Shown here: positions 53,613 through 62,891 of the stretch, piece by piece | How positions within the stretch are numbered: position 1 is the stretch's first letter | Layout: every line of letters starts with the position of its first letter | Assembly (NCBI RefSeq): GCF_025822245.1 | Contig: NZ_JACKTL010000068.1 | Coordinates: 26,414 to 90,413, forward strand | Direction: 5' to 3' | DNA: 64,000 nucleotides | From: Mycolicibacterium hodleri | GTDB lineage: Bacteria > Actinomycetota > Actinomycetes > Mycobacteriales > Mycobacteriaceae | The notes under the pieces: model-generated | The model's database searches: none | What the model was told of the DNA's origin: nothing | What the model saw: the letters and a program-made list of their open reading frames with translations, nothing else | Translations under genes and position numbers: made by a program

Positions 53613-54400
53613 CGGTGGTCGTCCTCTGCGGTCTCGACGGGGGTGCGCGTCGCACCGGTCAGCACGATGTCCCAGCGGTATCCGGTGGCCCATTCGTGGG
53701 TGGTGACGTCGTGGTCGTAGGTGGCGACCAGGCGGTCGCGGGCCTTGCGGTCGGTGATCGCCTGGTAGATCGGGTCCAGACCGAACAGCGGATCGCCGGG
53801 AAAGTACATCTGGGTGATCATCCGCTGGGTGAACTCGGTGCCGAACAGCGAGAAGTGAATGTGCGCCGGCCGCCACGCGTTTCGGTGGTTCTTCCACGGG
53901 TACGGGCCGGGTTTGACGGTGGTGAACCGGTAGTACCCGTCGTCGTCGGTCAGGCAGCGGCCGGTCCCGGTGAAGTTCGGGTCGACCGGCGCGGGGTGCT
54001 GGTCGCGCTGATGGATGTAGCGGCCCGCGGCGTTGGCCTGCCAGATCTCGACCAGCTGGCGGCGCACCGGTCGGCCGTCGCCGTCGACGATGCGGCCGGT
54101 GACCACCATCCGCTCGCCGATCGGCTCCCCGCGCTGGCCGACGGTCAGGTCGGCCTCCAACGCGCCGACGTCGCGCGGCCCGAAGCACGGGGTCCACAGT
54201 TCGACCCCCTCGGGATCGGCGTGGTGCAGGTCCTTGGTCGGGTGCCGCAGCACGCTGCTGCGGTACGGTGCGTAATCCAGACGCGGTTGGGTCTCCTCGA
54301 CCCCGGCCCGCTGATACGCCGACTCGATCGCCTCGATCTCGGCGCTGACCTCGGCCTGGCTGGTGGCTGCGCGGTCCGAACTCGTTGTCGTACTTGACAT
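53609..54400 (-). CDS. pcaH: Protocatechuate 3,4-dioxygenase beta subunit
   Basis: A 263-residue intradiol dioxygenase beta chain. The iron ligands are visible as Tyr128 (GRYIHQ), Tyr167 (GPYPWK), His180 and His182 (WRPAHIHFS), with the same spacing (39, 13, 2) as in the well-studied Pseudomonas enzyme. The N-terminal dioxygenase extension YRSSVLRHP is also present. A clear GGAGG ribosome site precedes the ATG. It follows the transporter gene by 16 bases and overlaps pcaG. Confidence 0.95.
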   Translation of the reverse strand: MSSTTTSSDRAATSQAEVSAEIEAIESAYQRAGVEETQPRLDYAPYRSSVLRHPTKDLHHADPEGVELWTPCFGPRDVGALEADLTVGQRGEPIGERMVVTGRIVDGDGRPVRRQLVEIWQANAAGRYIHQRDQHPAPVDPNFTGTGRCLTDDDGYYRFTTVKPGPYPWKNHRNAWRPAHIHFSLFGTEFTQRMITQMYFPGDPLFGLDPIYQAITDRKARDRLVATYDHDVTTHEWATGYRWDIVLTGATRTPVETAEDDHR

Positions 54401-54416
54401 TGCGTCGACCTCCGGG

Positions 54417-55775
54417 TTACTGGGTGACCAGTCTGCGCGCCTCCGCGTCTGGGTGGATGCCCAGCAGCGGGGTCGGCACGGACTTGGTCTCGCGGGCGGT
54501 CAGGGCCGACGCCGCTGCGATGACGCAGACGACGGCGGTGAAGGCACCGATGACGATCCAGCCGCCTTCGCGGATGCCGCCGAGTGCGGTGACGATGGTC
54601 GGCGCGAAGCCGGCCACCAGGAAGCCGAGCTGGGTGCCGATCGCCACGCCGGAGAAGCGCACCTTGGTGCTGAACATCTCGTTGTAGAACGACGGCCACA
54701 CGGCGTTGGCCGCGCCGTAGCCGAACGCGAACGTCGCGACGGCGAGCACGAAGGTCAGGGTGTGGTCGGCGTTGCTCATCGAGAGCATGTAGAAGGGCAT
54801 CAGCGCCGCGGAAGACAGTGCGCCGTAGACGAATACCGGCTTGCGGCCAATCTTGTCGGCCAGCATGCCGAACAGCGGCTGGGTGCCGAGCGCGACGACG
54901 TTGGCCACGACCACCAGCCACAGGGTGATGTCAGCCGGCAGCCCGACCTTCTTGCCGTAGGCGATGGCCAGGGTGCCGAAGACCGTCGACACCGCGGCGA
55001 TGAAGGCGCAGAAGAAGACTCGCAGCACGTCGCGCCAGTGATCCTTCACCAGCGGCTTCAGCGGCATCTTGGCGATGTTGCCCGCGGCCTTGGCCTCTTC
55101 GAACTCGGGCGTCTCGTGGAGCTTGCGGCGGATGAAGTAGGCGACCAGGACCACGACCGCGCTCAGCCAGAACGGGACGCGCCAGCCCCAGGACAGCTCG
55201 TCCTCGTCGGACAGCGAGACGAACGGAATCAGCACCAGCGAGGCGAGGATGAGGCCGCCCTGGGTTCCGGTCAGCGTCCAGGACGTGTAGAACGCACGCT
55301 TGTCGTCGGGGGCGTGCTCGAGGGTCAGCGAGCTGGCCCCGGCCTGCTCGCCGGCAGCCGAGAAGCCTTGCAGCAGACGGCAGAGCACCAGGAGGCTGAG
55401 CCCCAGGTAGCCCGCCGTGCCGTAGGTGGGCAGGCAACCGATCGCGAACGTGGAGACGCCCATCAGCACGATGGTGAACATCAGCACCTTCTGACGGCCG
55501 ATGCGGTCGCCGAAGTGGCCGAGCACGAAGGCGCCGACCGGCCGGGCGAAGTAGGCCACGCCGAAGGTGGCGAACGACATCAGCAGGGCGGCCTGTCCGC
55601 CACCCTCGGGGAAGAACACCCGGGGGAAGATCAGCGCCGCGGCCTGACCGAAGAGGAAGAAGTCGTAGTACTCGACGGCGCTGCCCATGAAGCTGGCCAG
55701 GGCGGCCCGCTTGGGAGTGCGCGCCGGTCCACCCGGCGGCGTACCGCCGGGTGTGTTCTGGTGGATTGCGGTCAT
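54417..55775 (-). CDS. MHS-type MFS transporter, probable shikimate/quinate or aromatic acid importer
   Basis: A 452-residue metabolite:H+ symporter of the MFS with about 12 helices. The family motif is FLGHFGDRIGRQK-like (GAFVLGHFGDRIGRQKVL), with VEYYDFFLFGQAAAL in helix 1 and GEQAGASSLTLEHAP after helix 4. ShiA, KgtP and ProP belong to this group. Lying between the shikimate dehydrogenase and pcaH, it most likely imports shikimate, quinate or protocatechuate. The exact substrate is inferred. Confidence 0.88.
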   Translation of the reverse strand: MTAIHQNTPGGTPPGGPARTPKRAALASFMGSAVEYYDFFLFGQAAALIFPRVFFPEGGGQAALLMSFATFGVAYFARPVGAFVLGHFGDRIGRQKVLMFTIVLMGVSTFAIGCLPTYGTAGYLGLSLLVLCRLLQGFSAAGEQAGASSLTLEHAPDDKRAFYTSWTLTGTQGGLILASLVLIPFVSLSDEDELSWGWRVPFWLSAVVVLVAYFIRRKLHETPEFEEAKAAGNIAKMPLKPLVKDHWRDVLRVFFCAFIAAVSTVFGTLAIAYGKKVGLPADITLWLVVVANVVALGTQPLFGMLADKIGRKPVFVYGALSSAALMPFYMLSMSNADHTLTFVLAVATFAFGYGAANAVWPSFYNEMFSTKVRFSGVAIGTQLGFLVAGFAPTIVTALGGIREGGWIVIGAFTAVVCVIAAASALTARETKSVPTPLLGIHPDAEARRLVTQ

Positions 55776-55821
55776 TGGAATCCTCCTAGGTTCCCTGCAG
55801 TTGACGGTCTTTGGGGGCGAA

Positions 55822-56691
55822 TCACGAGACGAGGTCCCGAAAGTGCCGCGACATCCTGGCCGCGTCTGGCGCGAATCCGGTGATGAGGTGGAATGCGGTG
55901 GTGGCCTGATGTACGGCCATGTGTCCGCCGTCGAGCGTGCGGCAGCCGGCGCGCCGGGCGGCGATGAGGAGCGCGGTGTCCAGCGGCCGGTAGACGATGT
56001 CGGCGACCCAGAGCCCCGGGTGCAGGAGCGTCTCCTCGAACGGCAGGCCGGGGTGGTCGGCCATCCCGGTGGGCGTGCAGTGCACCACGCCGTCGGCGTG
56101 GGAGAGCAGCACGGCCAGCTTGTCGAAGTCCGCCGCGTCGACCCGCGCCTCGGGGTGCCGGGCGGACAGTTCGCCGGCCAGTGCCGTGGCCCGGTCGACG
56201 TCCACGTCGACGACGGTGAGGTGGCCGGCGCCGAGGCCGAGCAGGGCGTGGCCGACGGCCGTACCCGCGCCGCCCGCGCCGAGCATGACGACGTCGGCGG
56301 TCGCAGCGCCGGGCAGGCCCTCGGCGAAGCCGGTGGCGAAGCCCGGCGCGTCGGTGTTGTAGCCGACGGTCCTGGGTCCGTCGAAGACGACCGTGTTCAC
56401 GGCCCCGAGGGTGGCGGCCGCGGCGTCGACGTCGTCGAGGTGGGGAATGACGAGTTGCTTGCACGGATGGGTGACGTTGAGCGCGTCGAAACCGAGGGCG
56501 CGGGCCCAGGTCAGCACCTCGCCGATGCGCTCGGGTGCGACGCCGATCTCGCGTAGGTCGACGGTGCGGTAGAGGTAGTCGAGGCCGTGCGCCTTGGCCT
56601 CGGCCATGTGCAGTGCCGGGGTGAGGGACGGGCCGACGCCGACGCCGACGAGACCGACGAGGAAGGGTCTGGCGGACGGTTCGGTCGTCAT
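55822..56691 (-). CDS. aroE: Catabolic shikimate/quinate dehydrogenase
   Basis: A 289-residue AroE-fold enzyme. Substrate and catalytic residues are visible: Ser22 and Thr24 in GPSLTPA, Thr74, Lys78 in NVTHPCK and Asp114 in YNTDAP; the nucleotide motif is GAGGAGTAVG. The Ser-x-Thr pair at the start matches what I recall for the C. glutamicum quinate/shikimate dehydrogenase (QsuD), whereas biosynthetic AroE usually has Ser-x-Ser. It heads the transporter-pca operon and probably oxidises shikimate (and perhaps quinate) to the 3-dehydro form. A copy of the shared operator lies 18 bases upstream. Confidence 0.88.
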   Translation of the reverse strand: MTTEPSARPFLVGLVGVGVGPSLTPALHMAEAKAHGLDYLYRTVDLREIGVAPERIGEVLTWARALGFDALNVTHPCKQLVIPHLDDVDAAAATLGAVNTVVFDGPRTVGYNTDAPGFATGFAEGLPGAATADVVMLGAGGAGTAVGHALLGLGAGHLTVVDVDVDRATALAGELSARHPEARVDAADFDKLAVLLSHADGVVHCTPTGMADHPGLPFEETLLHPGLWVADIVYRPLDTALLIAARRAGCRTLDGGHMAVHQATTAFHLITGFAPDAARMSRHFRDLVS

Positions 56692-56708
56692 GGCACACCG
56701 CTCTCTCT

Positions 56709-56730
56709 AATGTACTAACTGGTACGTACA
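56709..56730. promoter_or_regulatory. Operator copy 1, in front of the dehydrogenase-transporter-pca operon
   Basis: This 22-base site matches the opposite strand of the site at 57503-57524 at 18 of 22 positions, including an unbroken AATGTACTAA. It has internal TGTAC/GTACA symmetry (56711-56715 and 56726-56730). It is the likely binding site of the TetR protein encoded just downstream at 56793-57449. Confidence 0.62.
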
Positions 56731-56792
56731 CGAAAAGTAGAACAGTGTGGCGTGGGTCTCGTCAACCCTTGATTCGTGAGCGGGGTCTCGCG

Positions 56793-57449
56793 TCAGTGGG
56801 TGGTGAGCCAGCCGACGACGACGTCGCCGATCATCCTGCGCATGTGCGCGCGTTGCGAGAGCTCGGTGAAGTCGACGCCGAAGAGGAAGCCGAAGGTGTG
56901 GCGGTTGGCGACCTGGAAGACGCAGTAGGAGCTGATCACGATGTGGACGTCGAGCGCGTCGACGTCACCGCGGAAGGCGCCCTGTTCGCGGCCGCGGGCG
57001 AGGATCTCCTCGAGCAGCGAGGTGGCCGGCTGGGAGATGGTGCGCAGGGAGTCGAGCCGGCCGATGAACTCGCCGCGGTGGATGTTCTCGATGGACACCA
57101 GCCTGATGAAGGCCTGGTGGTCGAGGTGATGGTCGAACGTCAGCTCGGCCAGCCGGCGCATCGCCACCACCGGGTCGACGTGGTCGACCTGCAGCTTCTG
57201 CTCCGCCTCGCGGATGCCGCGGTAGGCGTTCTCCAGGACGGCCAGGTACAGGCCCTCCTTGCCGCCGAAGTAGTAGTAGATCATCCGCTTGGTGGTCCGG
57301 GTGCGCTGTGCGATCTCGTCCACCCGGGCGCCCGAATAGCCCGATTCGGCGAAGACCTCGGTGGCGACGGCGAGCACCTCGGCCCGCGTGCGCTCGGCGT
57401 CGCGCTGCAGTTCCCGCTTCGGCTCGGGCCTCGACTCCGGGTGCGCCAC
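56793..57449 (-). CDS. TetR-family regulator of the qsu/pca genes
   Basis: A 218-residue TetR protein: basic N-terminus, HTH at about residues 22-65 (YSGARVDEIAQRTRTTKRMI then YYYFGGKEGLY), and an all-helical ligand domain. The frame is open upstream to 57566, but that would run through the operator at 57501-57524, so GTG 57449 is preferred. It diverges from qsuB, and its gene lies between two matching operators. An aromatic or hydroaromatic acid is the probable inducer. Confidence 0.88.
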   Translation of the reverse strand: MAHPESRPEPKRELQRDAERTRAEVLAVATEVFAESGYSGARVDEIAQRTRTTKRMIYYYFGGKEGLYLAVLENAYRGIREAEQKLQVDHVDPVVAMRRLAELTFDHHLDHQAFIRLVSIENIHRGEFIGRLDSLRTISQPATSLLEEILARGREQGAFRGDVDALDVHIVISSYCVFQVANRHTFGFLFGVDFTELSQRAHMRRMIGDVVVGWLTTH

Positions 57450-57500
57450 GATCGGCAGCCTACTGCGCCCGCGGTGGCGTCCTTCGGCTCGCCCCTTCCG

Positions 57501-57524
57501 AATGTATGAACCGTTTAGTACATT
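57501..57524. promoter_or_regulatory. Operator copy 2, tetR-qsuB divergent promoter
   Basis: AATGTA (57501-57506) and TACATT (57519-57524) are an inverted repeat with a 12-base centre. On the minus strand it reads AATGTACTAA followed by a half matching the site at 56709-56730. Its position lets one bound repressor block both tetR and qsuB. Confidence 0.65.
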
Positions 57525-57546
57525 GAAGTGTGATTGGAGGCACACC

Positions 57547-59364
57547 ATGAAGACGTCCATCGCCACCGTGTCGATCAGCGGGTCCCTGGTCGAGAAATTG
57601 CACGCCTGCGCCGACGCGGGTTTCGACGGTGTCGAGATCTTCGAGCCTGACCTGATCGCCAGCGATCACAGCCCCGAGGAAATCCGTGGCCTGGCCCGTC
57701 GGCTCGGGTTGTCCCTGGACCTGTATCAACCGCTGCGCGACATCGAGGGCGTCGACGACACCACCTTCGCCGAGAACCTGCGCCGCGCCGGGGCCACCTT
57801 CGCCACCGCCCAGCGGCTCGGCATCGGCACCGTGCTGGTCTGCAGCAACGTGGCCACCGCGACCGTCGACTCGATCGAGCACTCCGCCGACCAGCTGCGC
57901 CGGCTCGGCGACGTCGCCGCCACATACGACGTCAGGATCGCGTTCGAGGCGCTGGCCTGGGGCCGCTTCGTCGACGACTACCGGCGCGCCTGGCGCATCG
58001 TCGAACTGGCCGACCACCCGGCGGTCGGGGTCTGCCTGGACAGCTTCCACGTGCTCTCCCGCGGACACGACCCGGCCGCCATCGAGGACATCCCCGCCGA
58101 GAAGATCTTCTACCTCCAACTCGCCGACGCCCCCGCACTCTCCATGGACGTGCTGTCGTGGAGCCGGCACCACCGGTTGTTCCCCGGTGAGGGCGCCTTC
58201 GACCTCGCGACGTTCGTCGCGCACGTGCTGAAGACCGGTTTCGACGGGCCTCTGTCGCTGGAGGTCTTCAATGACACGTTTCGGCAGACCGACCCGGATC
58301 GGACCGCCGTGCACGCCCTTCGCTCGCTGGTGTGGTTGCAGGACAAGGTCGCCGCGCTTCCCGGGGTGGGCCGCGGCGCGAGCCTGACCCCGGTGGCCGA
58401 CGCCAAGCCGCCCGTGGGCTTCGACTTCGTCGAGCTCAAGGCGGAGGACACCAGCGACGTCGAGATCCTGCTCGAACAGCTGGGGTTCGTGCCGAGCGGT
58501 CGCCACCGCACCAAGCCGGTGTCACTGTGGACCTCCGGCGACGTCCGCATCGTGCTGAACGAGCATCAGGCCCGCGACCAGGCCCCGCACGTGGCCGCCG
58601 TCGGCCTGCAGGTACCCGACGCCGGCGCCACCTCGCGCCGGGCCGCCGACCTGATGGCGCCCGCGGCCTACCGCCGGACCTACGCCGCCGAGCAGGCGTT
58701 GGGTGGCGCGGTCGCCCCCGACGGCACCGAGTTCTTCTGGGTCACCGCGCCGCCTGCGGGATCGCCGCCGCCATGGGTCGCCGAGTTCGAGAACGGTCTC
58801 CCGCCGGATCTGGGCTCGGCCCTGCGCCATGTCGACCACGTCAACCTCGCCGTGCCGTGGCAGACCTCCGACGAAGCCGTCCTCTTCCTGACCAGTGTCT
58901 TCGGGCTCGCCGCCGACGCCCCCACCGAAGTGGCCGGCCCGAGCGGGCTGGTGCGCAGTCAGGTCATGCGCACCGACGACGGTTCGATTCGATTGCCGCT
59001 CAACGTCGCACCCCAGGTCCTCGAGGCCGCCGACATGCCGCAGCACGTCGCGTTCGCCTGCACCGACGTCGTCGCCGTCGCCCGGGCGGCGCGGTCGCGG
59101 GGCCTGCGCTTCCTGGCCGTCCCGGACAACTACTACGACTACGTGGCGGGCCGCTTCGGCGTCGACGCGGACACGGTCGCCGAACTGCGGGAGCTCGACC
59201 TGCTCTACGACCGCAGCGCCGACGGGGCCTTCGTGCACTTCTACACCCGCACCGTCGGGTCGGTGTTCTTCGAATTCGTGCAGCGCGTCGACGATTACGA
59301 CGGCTACGGCACCGACAACGCGCCCGTGCGGTTGGCCGCCCAGCGGGTGCGCACTACCGGATAG
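57547..59364 (+). CDS. qsuB: 3-dehydroshikimate dehydratase (DSD-HPPD-like fusion)
   Basis: A 605-residue two-part enzyme. The N-terminal half (1-280) is a xylose-isomerase-like TIM barrel whose metal ligands Glu134, Asp165, Gln191 and Glu239 sit at the very numbers I recall for bacterial QuiC1/QsuB dehydratases. The C-terminal half (about 295-595) is a hydroxyphenylpyruvate-dioxygenase-like VOC pair with HVDHVNLAV and a C-terminal FFEFVQR. The enzyme makes protocatechuate from 3-dehydroshikimate. GGAGG precedes the ATG. It is transcribed away from the TetR gene. Confidence 0.93.
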   Translation: MKTSIATVSISGSLVEKLHACADAGFDGVEIFEPDLIASDHSPEEIRGLARRLGLSLDLYQPLRDIEGVDDTTFAENLRRAGATFATAQRLGIGTVLVCSNVATATVDSIEHSADQLRRLGDVAATYDVRIAFEALAWGRFVDDYRRAWRIVELADHPAVGVCLDSFHVLSRGHDPAAIEDIPAEKIFYLQLADAPALSMDVLSWSRHHRLFPGEGAFDLATFVAHVLKTGFDGPLSLEVFNDTFRQTDPDRTAVHALRSLVWLQDKVAALPGVGRGASLTPVADAKPPVGFDFVELKAEDTSDVEILLEQLGFVPSGRHRTKPVSLWTSGDVRIVLNEHQARDQAPHVAAVGLQVPDAGATSRRAADLMAPAAYRRTYAAEQALGGAVAPDGTEFFWVTAPPAGSPPPWVAEFENGLPPDLGSALRHVDHVNLAVPWQTSDEAVLFLTSVFGLAADAPTEVAGPSGLVRSQVMRTDDGSIRLPLNVAPQVLEAADMPQHVAFACTDVVAVARAARSRGLRFLAVPDNYYDYVAGRFGVDADTVAELRELDLLYDRSADGAFVHFYTRTVGSVFFEFVQRVDDYDGYGTDNAPVRLAAQRVRTTG

Positions 59365-59427
59365 CCCCCACCGGACGGTTGCGCCTCCGGGGACGACACC
59401 ACCGGTTCGGCAACCCAGACTCGAACC

Positions 59428-60114
59428 ATGCATCGGGACCAGCGCATGGCGGTCGTCGTCGCCGCCGTGCTGACCTTCGGGACGGGCGTGCTCGACGTGC
59501 TCGTGCTGGCGCGCCTCGGAGGCGTGTTCGCCAGCGTCATGACGGGAAACCTGGCGCTGATGGGGCTGGGCCTGGCCCGCGCCGACGTCGCCACGATCGT
59601 CCACACCCTCGTCGCCGTGGCCAGCTACGTGGTCGGAGTCGCCGTCGGCAGCGCGGTCACCGGGCCACGAGAGCCGGAACACCCGGTGTGGCCCCGCCGC
59701 GTCACCGCCGCCCTGGCCGTCCAACTGGCCCTACAGTGCGCGCTGGCCGTGGGCTGGGCTCTCACCGGCGGTGCTGCCGTCGGCGGGGTTCAAATGGCCT
59801 TGCTGGCCACGGCGGCAGCGAGCATGGGTCTGCAGGGGGCGGCGGTGCGCGGTCTCGGCGTCACCCTGGCCACCACGTACCTCACCGGAACCCTGACCGG
59901 GTTGATCGCCAACCGCACGCTGTCGAAGCCGGCGCGAGCCGACGCCGCGGGGCTGGCGGCGCTGATCGCCGCGGTTGCCGGCGCCGCCTGCGGTGGGCTG
60001 ACCCTCGCGACCGCACCGCTCGTCGCACCCGTCTGGTGCCTGCTCTCCGTCGTCATCGTCGTCGTCATCGCGGAGTGGCGTCACCGCTACGCCGCCCACC
60101 ACGTTTCACAATGA
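59428..60114 (+). CDS. DUF1275 (YoaK-like) membrane protein
   Basis: A 228-residue protein with about six membrane helices. Family features: GVLDVLVLARLGGVFASVMT near the N-terminus and LATTYLTGTLTGL in the second half, an internal repeat of the same MTGN/TGT theme. Function unknown. The start ATG at 59428 has no strong ribosome site. Lies 63 bases after qsuB, with no obvious link to it. Confidence 0.83.
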   Translation: MHRDQRMAVVVAAVLTFGTGVLDVLVLARLGGVFASVMTGNLALMGLGLARADVATIVHTLVAVASYVVGVAVGSAVTGPREPEHPVWPRRVTAALAVQLALQCALAVGWALTGGAAVGGVQMALLATAAASMGLQGAAVRGLGVTLATTYLTGTLTGLIANRTLSKPARADAAGLAALIAAVAGAACGGLTLATAPLVAPVWCLLSVVIVVVIAEWRHRYAAHHVSQ

Positions 60115-60134
60115 ACCGTCGAAGGGAGAACGTC

Positions 60135-61598
60135 ATGCAGAACCCCACCCCAGAGGTCGTCCCGACCTACACCCAGGTACCGGTCGGCATCGATGCCACC
60201 GGCATGCGCAGCGAGTTCGACAGCCTCGGGCCAGTCGACGTCCCGGCCGACCGCTATTGGGGCGCCCAGACGCAGCGTTCCCTGGTGCACTTCTCCATCG
60301 GCAACGACCACATGCCGATCGAGGTGTACCGCGCCTACGGTCTGGTGAAGAAGGCGTGCGCTCTGGTCAACGAACGGGCCGGTCGACTGGAGGACTGGCG
60401 CGCCAAGGTCATCGTGCAGGCCGCCGACGAGGCCATCGCCGGCAAGCTCGACGACGAGTTTCCGTTGTTCGTCTGGCAGACCGGCTCGGGGACCCAAAGC
60501 AACATGAACGTCAACGAAGTGTTGTCCAACAGGGCAATTCAACTCCTGGGCGGTACGCTCGGCAGCCAGCAACCCGTCGGGCCAAACGACCACGTCAACA
60601 TGGGGCAGAGCAGCAACGACACGTTCCCCACCGCGATGCACGTCGCGGCCGTCACCGAACTGGACGACCGGCTGATCCCCAGCGTCGAGGCGCTTCAGCG
60701 CGAAATCGCCGACAAGGCAACGCAATGGTCCGACGTGGTCAAGATCGGCCGCACCCATCTCGAGGACGCGGTGCCGCTGACCGTCGGCCAGGAATGGTCG
60801 GGATACGCGGCGCAGCTCGAGGCCTGCATCGCCGAACTGCGCCACGCCAGGCAGGGTCTGCTCGAGTTGGCGGTCGGCGGCACGGCCGTGGGAACCGGAC
60901 TCAACGCCCCGGTGGGGTTCAGCGTCGACGTCGCGGCCGAATTGGCCAGCCTGACGGGTGCCGAATACGTCACGGCGCCAAACAAGTTCGTCGCCCTGGG
61001 ATCGTTGGACGCGATGGTCCGGGCACACGCCGCGCTGCGTGGTCTCGCCGTCGCACTGATGAAGATCGCCAATGACATGCGGTGGCTCGCGTCCGGCCCC
61101 CGCTGCGGACTCGGCGAACTGCAACTCCCCGCCAACGAACCCGGGTCGTCGATCATGCCGGGCAAGATCAACCCCACCCAGTGCGAGGCCCTGGTGATGA
61201 TCTCCATCCAGGTCGTCGGCAACGACACCGCGGTGGCGCTCGCCGGCTCACAGGGCAACTTCGAACTGAACGCGATGCGCCCGGTGATCATCAACAACTT
61301 CCTGCACTCCGCCCGCATCCTGGGCGACGGCTGCGCCAAGTTCCTCGAATTCTCGGTCAAGGGAACGACTCTCAACACCGATCGGATCAGCAAGTACGTC
61401 GACGAGAGCCTGATGTTGGTCACTGCGCTCAGCCCCGTCATCGGATACCAGAACGCCGCGCACATCGCCGAGGACGCGTTGGCCAAGGGCACCACCCTGC
61501 GCGAGGCCGCGGTGGCGTCCGGGCACGTGACCGCCGAACAGTTCGACTCGGTCGTGGATCCGGCGAGCATGGTCGGTGACGGGGTGGGCGGCGCTTGA
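60135..61598 (+). CDS. fumC: Class II fumarate hydratase
   Basis: A 487-residue fumarase/aspartase superfamily enzyme with the signature GSSIMPGKINPTQ (catalytic Ser338 or Ser339), plus GSGTQSNMNVNEV, GQSSNDTFPTAMHVA and KIGRTHLEDAVP. The TQ after the signature and overall pattern fit fumarase C rather than aspartase. The N-terminus is about 20 residues longer than usual. GAAGGGAGAA lies just before the ATG at 60135; the long open frame upstream covers the DUF1275 gene and is not coding. Its stop overlaps the next start. Confidence 0.9.
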   Translation: MQNPTPEVVPTYTQVPVGIDATGMRSEFDSLGPVDVPADRYWGAQTQRSLVHFSIGNDHMPIEVYRAYGLVKKACALVNERAGRLEDWRAKVIVQAADEAIAGKLDDEFPLFVWQTGSGTQSNMNVNEVLSNRAIQLLGGTLGSQQPVGPNDHVNMGQSSNDTFPTAMHVAAVTELDDRLIPSVEALQREIADKATQWSDVVKIGRTHLEDAVPLTVGQEWSGYAAQLEACIAELRHARQGLLELAVGGTAVGTGLNAPVGFSVDVAAELASLTGAEYVTAPNKFVALGSLDAMVRAHAALRGLAVALMKIANDMRWLASGPRCGLGELQLPANEPGSSIMPGKINPTQCEALVMISIQVVGNDTAVALAGSQGNFELNAMRPVIINNFLHSARILGDGCAKFLEFSVKGTTLNTDRISKYVDESLMLVTALSPVIGYQNAAHIAEDALAKGTTLREAAVASGHVTAEQFDSVVDPASMVGDGVGGA

Positions 61599-62848
61599 TG
61601 CAGACCGATGGGGCCGACGCGACCGATCCGGTGCCCGACCTCGTGCTCGACGCCGCGGCGGTGCTGCACGTCAGCGGTCAGTCCACCGGCATGACGCTGG
61701 CCGCCGTCGACCGGATGAACGGTGGACTCGGCAGCACCGGCACGCTGGTCCCCACGTGGGCGTCGCTTCAGCTCGTCGGCCCGGCCGGCGCCGTCCGCGT
61801 CGCGGCCGGTTCGCCGACCGGCGTCAACATGAGACGGGTGGCCGCGACGATGGCGGTCGTCGACCGCGCCCAGGACGGCCCGCTCGACCCCGACCAGGTG
61901 CGTGGCGAATTGGCCTCGGCCAGAGCGCTGCCCATCTCGAACACGCTGGTGTTCAGCGGCGCTTGCGCCACCGGGGCGGGTGCCCTCGCGGTGATCTTCG
62001 GGGCGCAGCATCCGGCCGTGGTGCTGGTCGCCGCTCTCAGTGCGGCGCTGGGCGGGCTCGCCCGGCGGGGTGTCGGAAGGCTGCACGGCGAGGCCCTCAC
62101 CCAGGCGTTCGTCGCGGCACTGATCGCGGGTCTCGTCGGCGTCGTCGCCGACCGCCTGCACGTCGACGACGCCACGGGCCTGGTGGTGCTCTGCCCGGCG
62201 ATGGTCTTGGTGCCGGGGCCGCACATCCTCAACGGCGCGTTGGATCTGCTGTCCCTGCGGGTGTCGCTGGGCGTCGCGCGGCTGGGCTACGCGGCGCTGG
62301 TCCTGACGGCGGTCGCCGGTGGGCTCATTCTTGGGCTGGCCGCGGGCGGCCTGGGCATCGCGGTGGGACAGTCGGGCGCTCCCGTCCCCTTTGGCGTGGA
62401 CGTCCTGGCGGCGGGTGTCGCGGCGGGCTCCTATCCGATCTTCTTCTCGATGCCCTACCGGATGATTGTCTGGCCGGTGGTAGTGGGCATGCTGGTGCAC
62501 GCCGCCCACTGGTGGGCCCTCGTGGCGTGGCACGTCGACCTCGCAGCCGCGGCGTTCGTGTCCGCCCTCATCGCGGGCGCCCTCCTGGTGCCGATCTCGC
62601 ATCACTTGCGAATCCCGTTCGCCGCCATCGGCTTCGCGTCCGTGGTCGCCCTGGTCCCAGGGGTCTACGTGTTCCGGATGCTCAGTGGGCTGGTGAGGTT
62701 CGCGTACGCGCCGACACCCGATCTGCTGACGGCGCTGGCCTCGGACGGGGCGGTCGCCGCGCTCGTCGTGGCCGGTTTGGCGTCGGGGCTCGCGTTGCCG
62801 ATGCATGCCTACGCCGTCGCGACGGCGAACCGGGTGACGCGGGTGTAG
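61598..62848 (+). CDS. ThrE-type threonine/serine exporter family protein
   Basis: A 416-residue ThrE (DUF1212 plus DUF3815) protein: an N-terminal cytoplasmic hydrolase-like domain with HVSGQSTGMT and a membrane domain of about 10 helices in two blocks, with CPAMVLVPGPHILNGALDLL and VVALVPGVYVFRML. ThrE of C. glutamicum exports threonine and serine. The ATG at 61598 shares a base with the fumC TGA (TGATG). Substrate in this organism is inferred from family. Confidence 0.87.
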   Translation: MQTDGADATDPVPDLVLDAAAVLHVSGQSTGMTLAAVDRMNGGLGSTGTLVPTWASLQLVGPAGAVRVAAGSPTGVNMRRVAATMAVVDRAQDGPLDPDQVRGELASARALPISNTLVFSGACATGAGALAVIFGAQHPAVVLVAALSAALGGLARRGVGRLHGEALTQAFVAALIAGLVGVVADRLHVDDATGLVVLCPAMVLVPGPHILNGALDLLSLRVSLGVARLGYAALVLTAVAGGLILGLAAGGLGIAVGQSGAPVPFGVDVLAAGVAAGSYPIFFSMPYRMIVWPVVVGMLVHAAHWWALVAWHVDLAAAAFVSALIAGALLVPISHHLRIPFAAIGFASVVALVPGVYVFRMLSGLVRFAYAPTPDLLTALASDGAVAALVVAGLASGLALPMHAYAVATANRVTRV

Positions 62849-62891
62849 GGAGGCCGACAACGCATGGACCGGACGTGTCGGACCCCGCTTC

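Noticed and set aside
50705..57449. Horizontal acquisition of the qsu/pca island
   Set aside because: No integrase, transposase, tRNA edge, flanking repeats or obvious base-composition change is visible around it.
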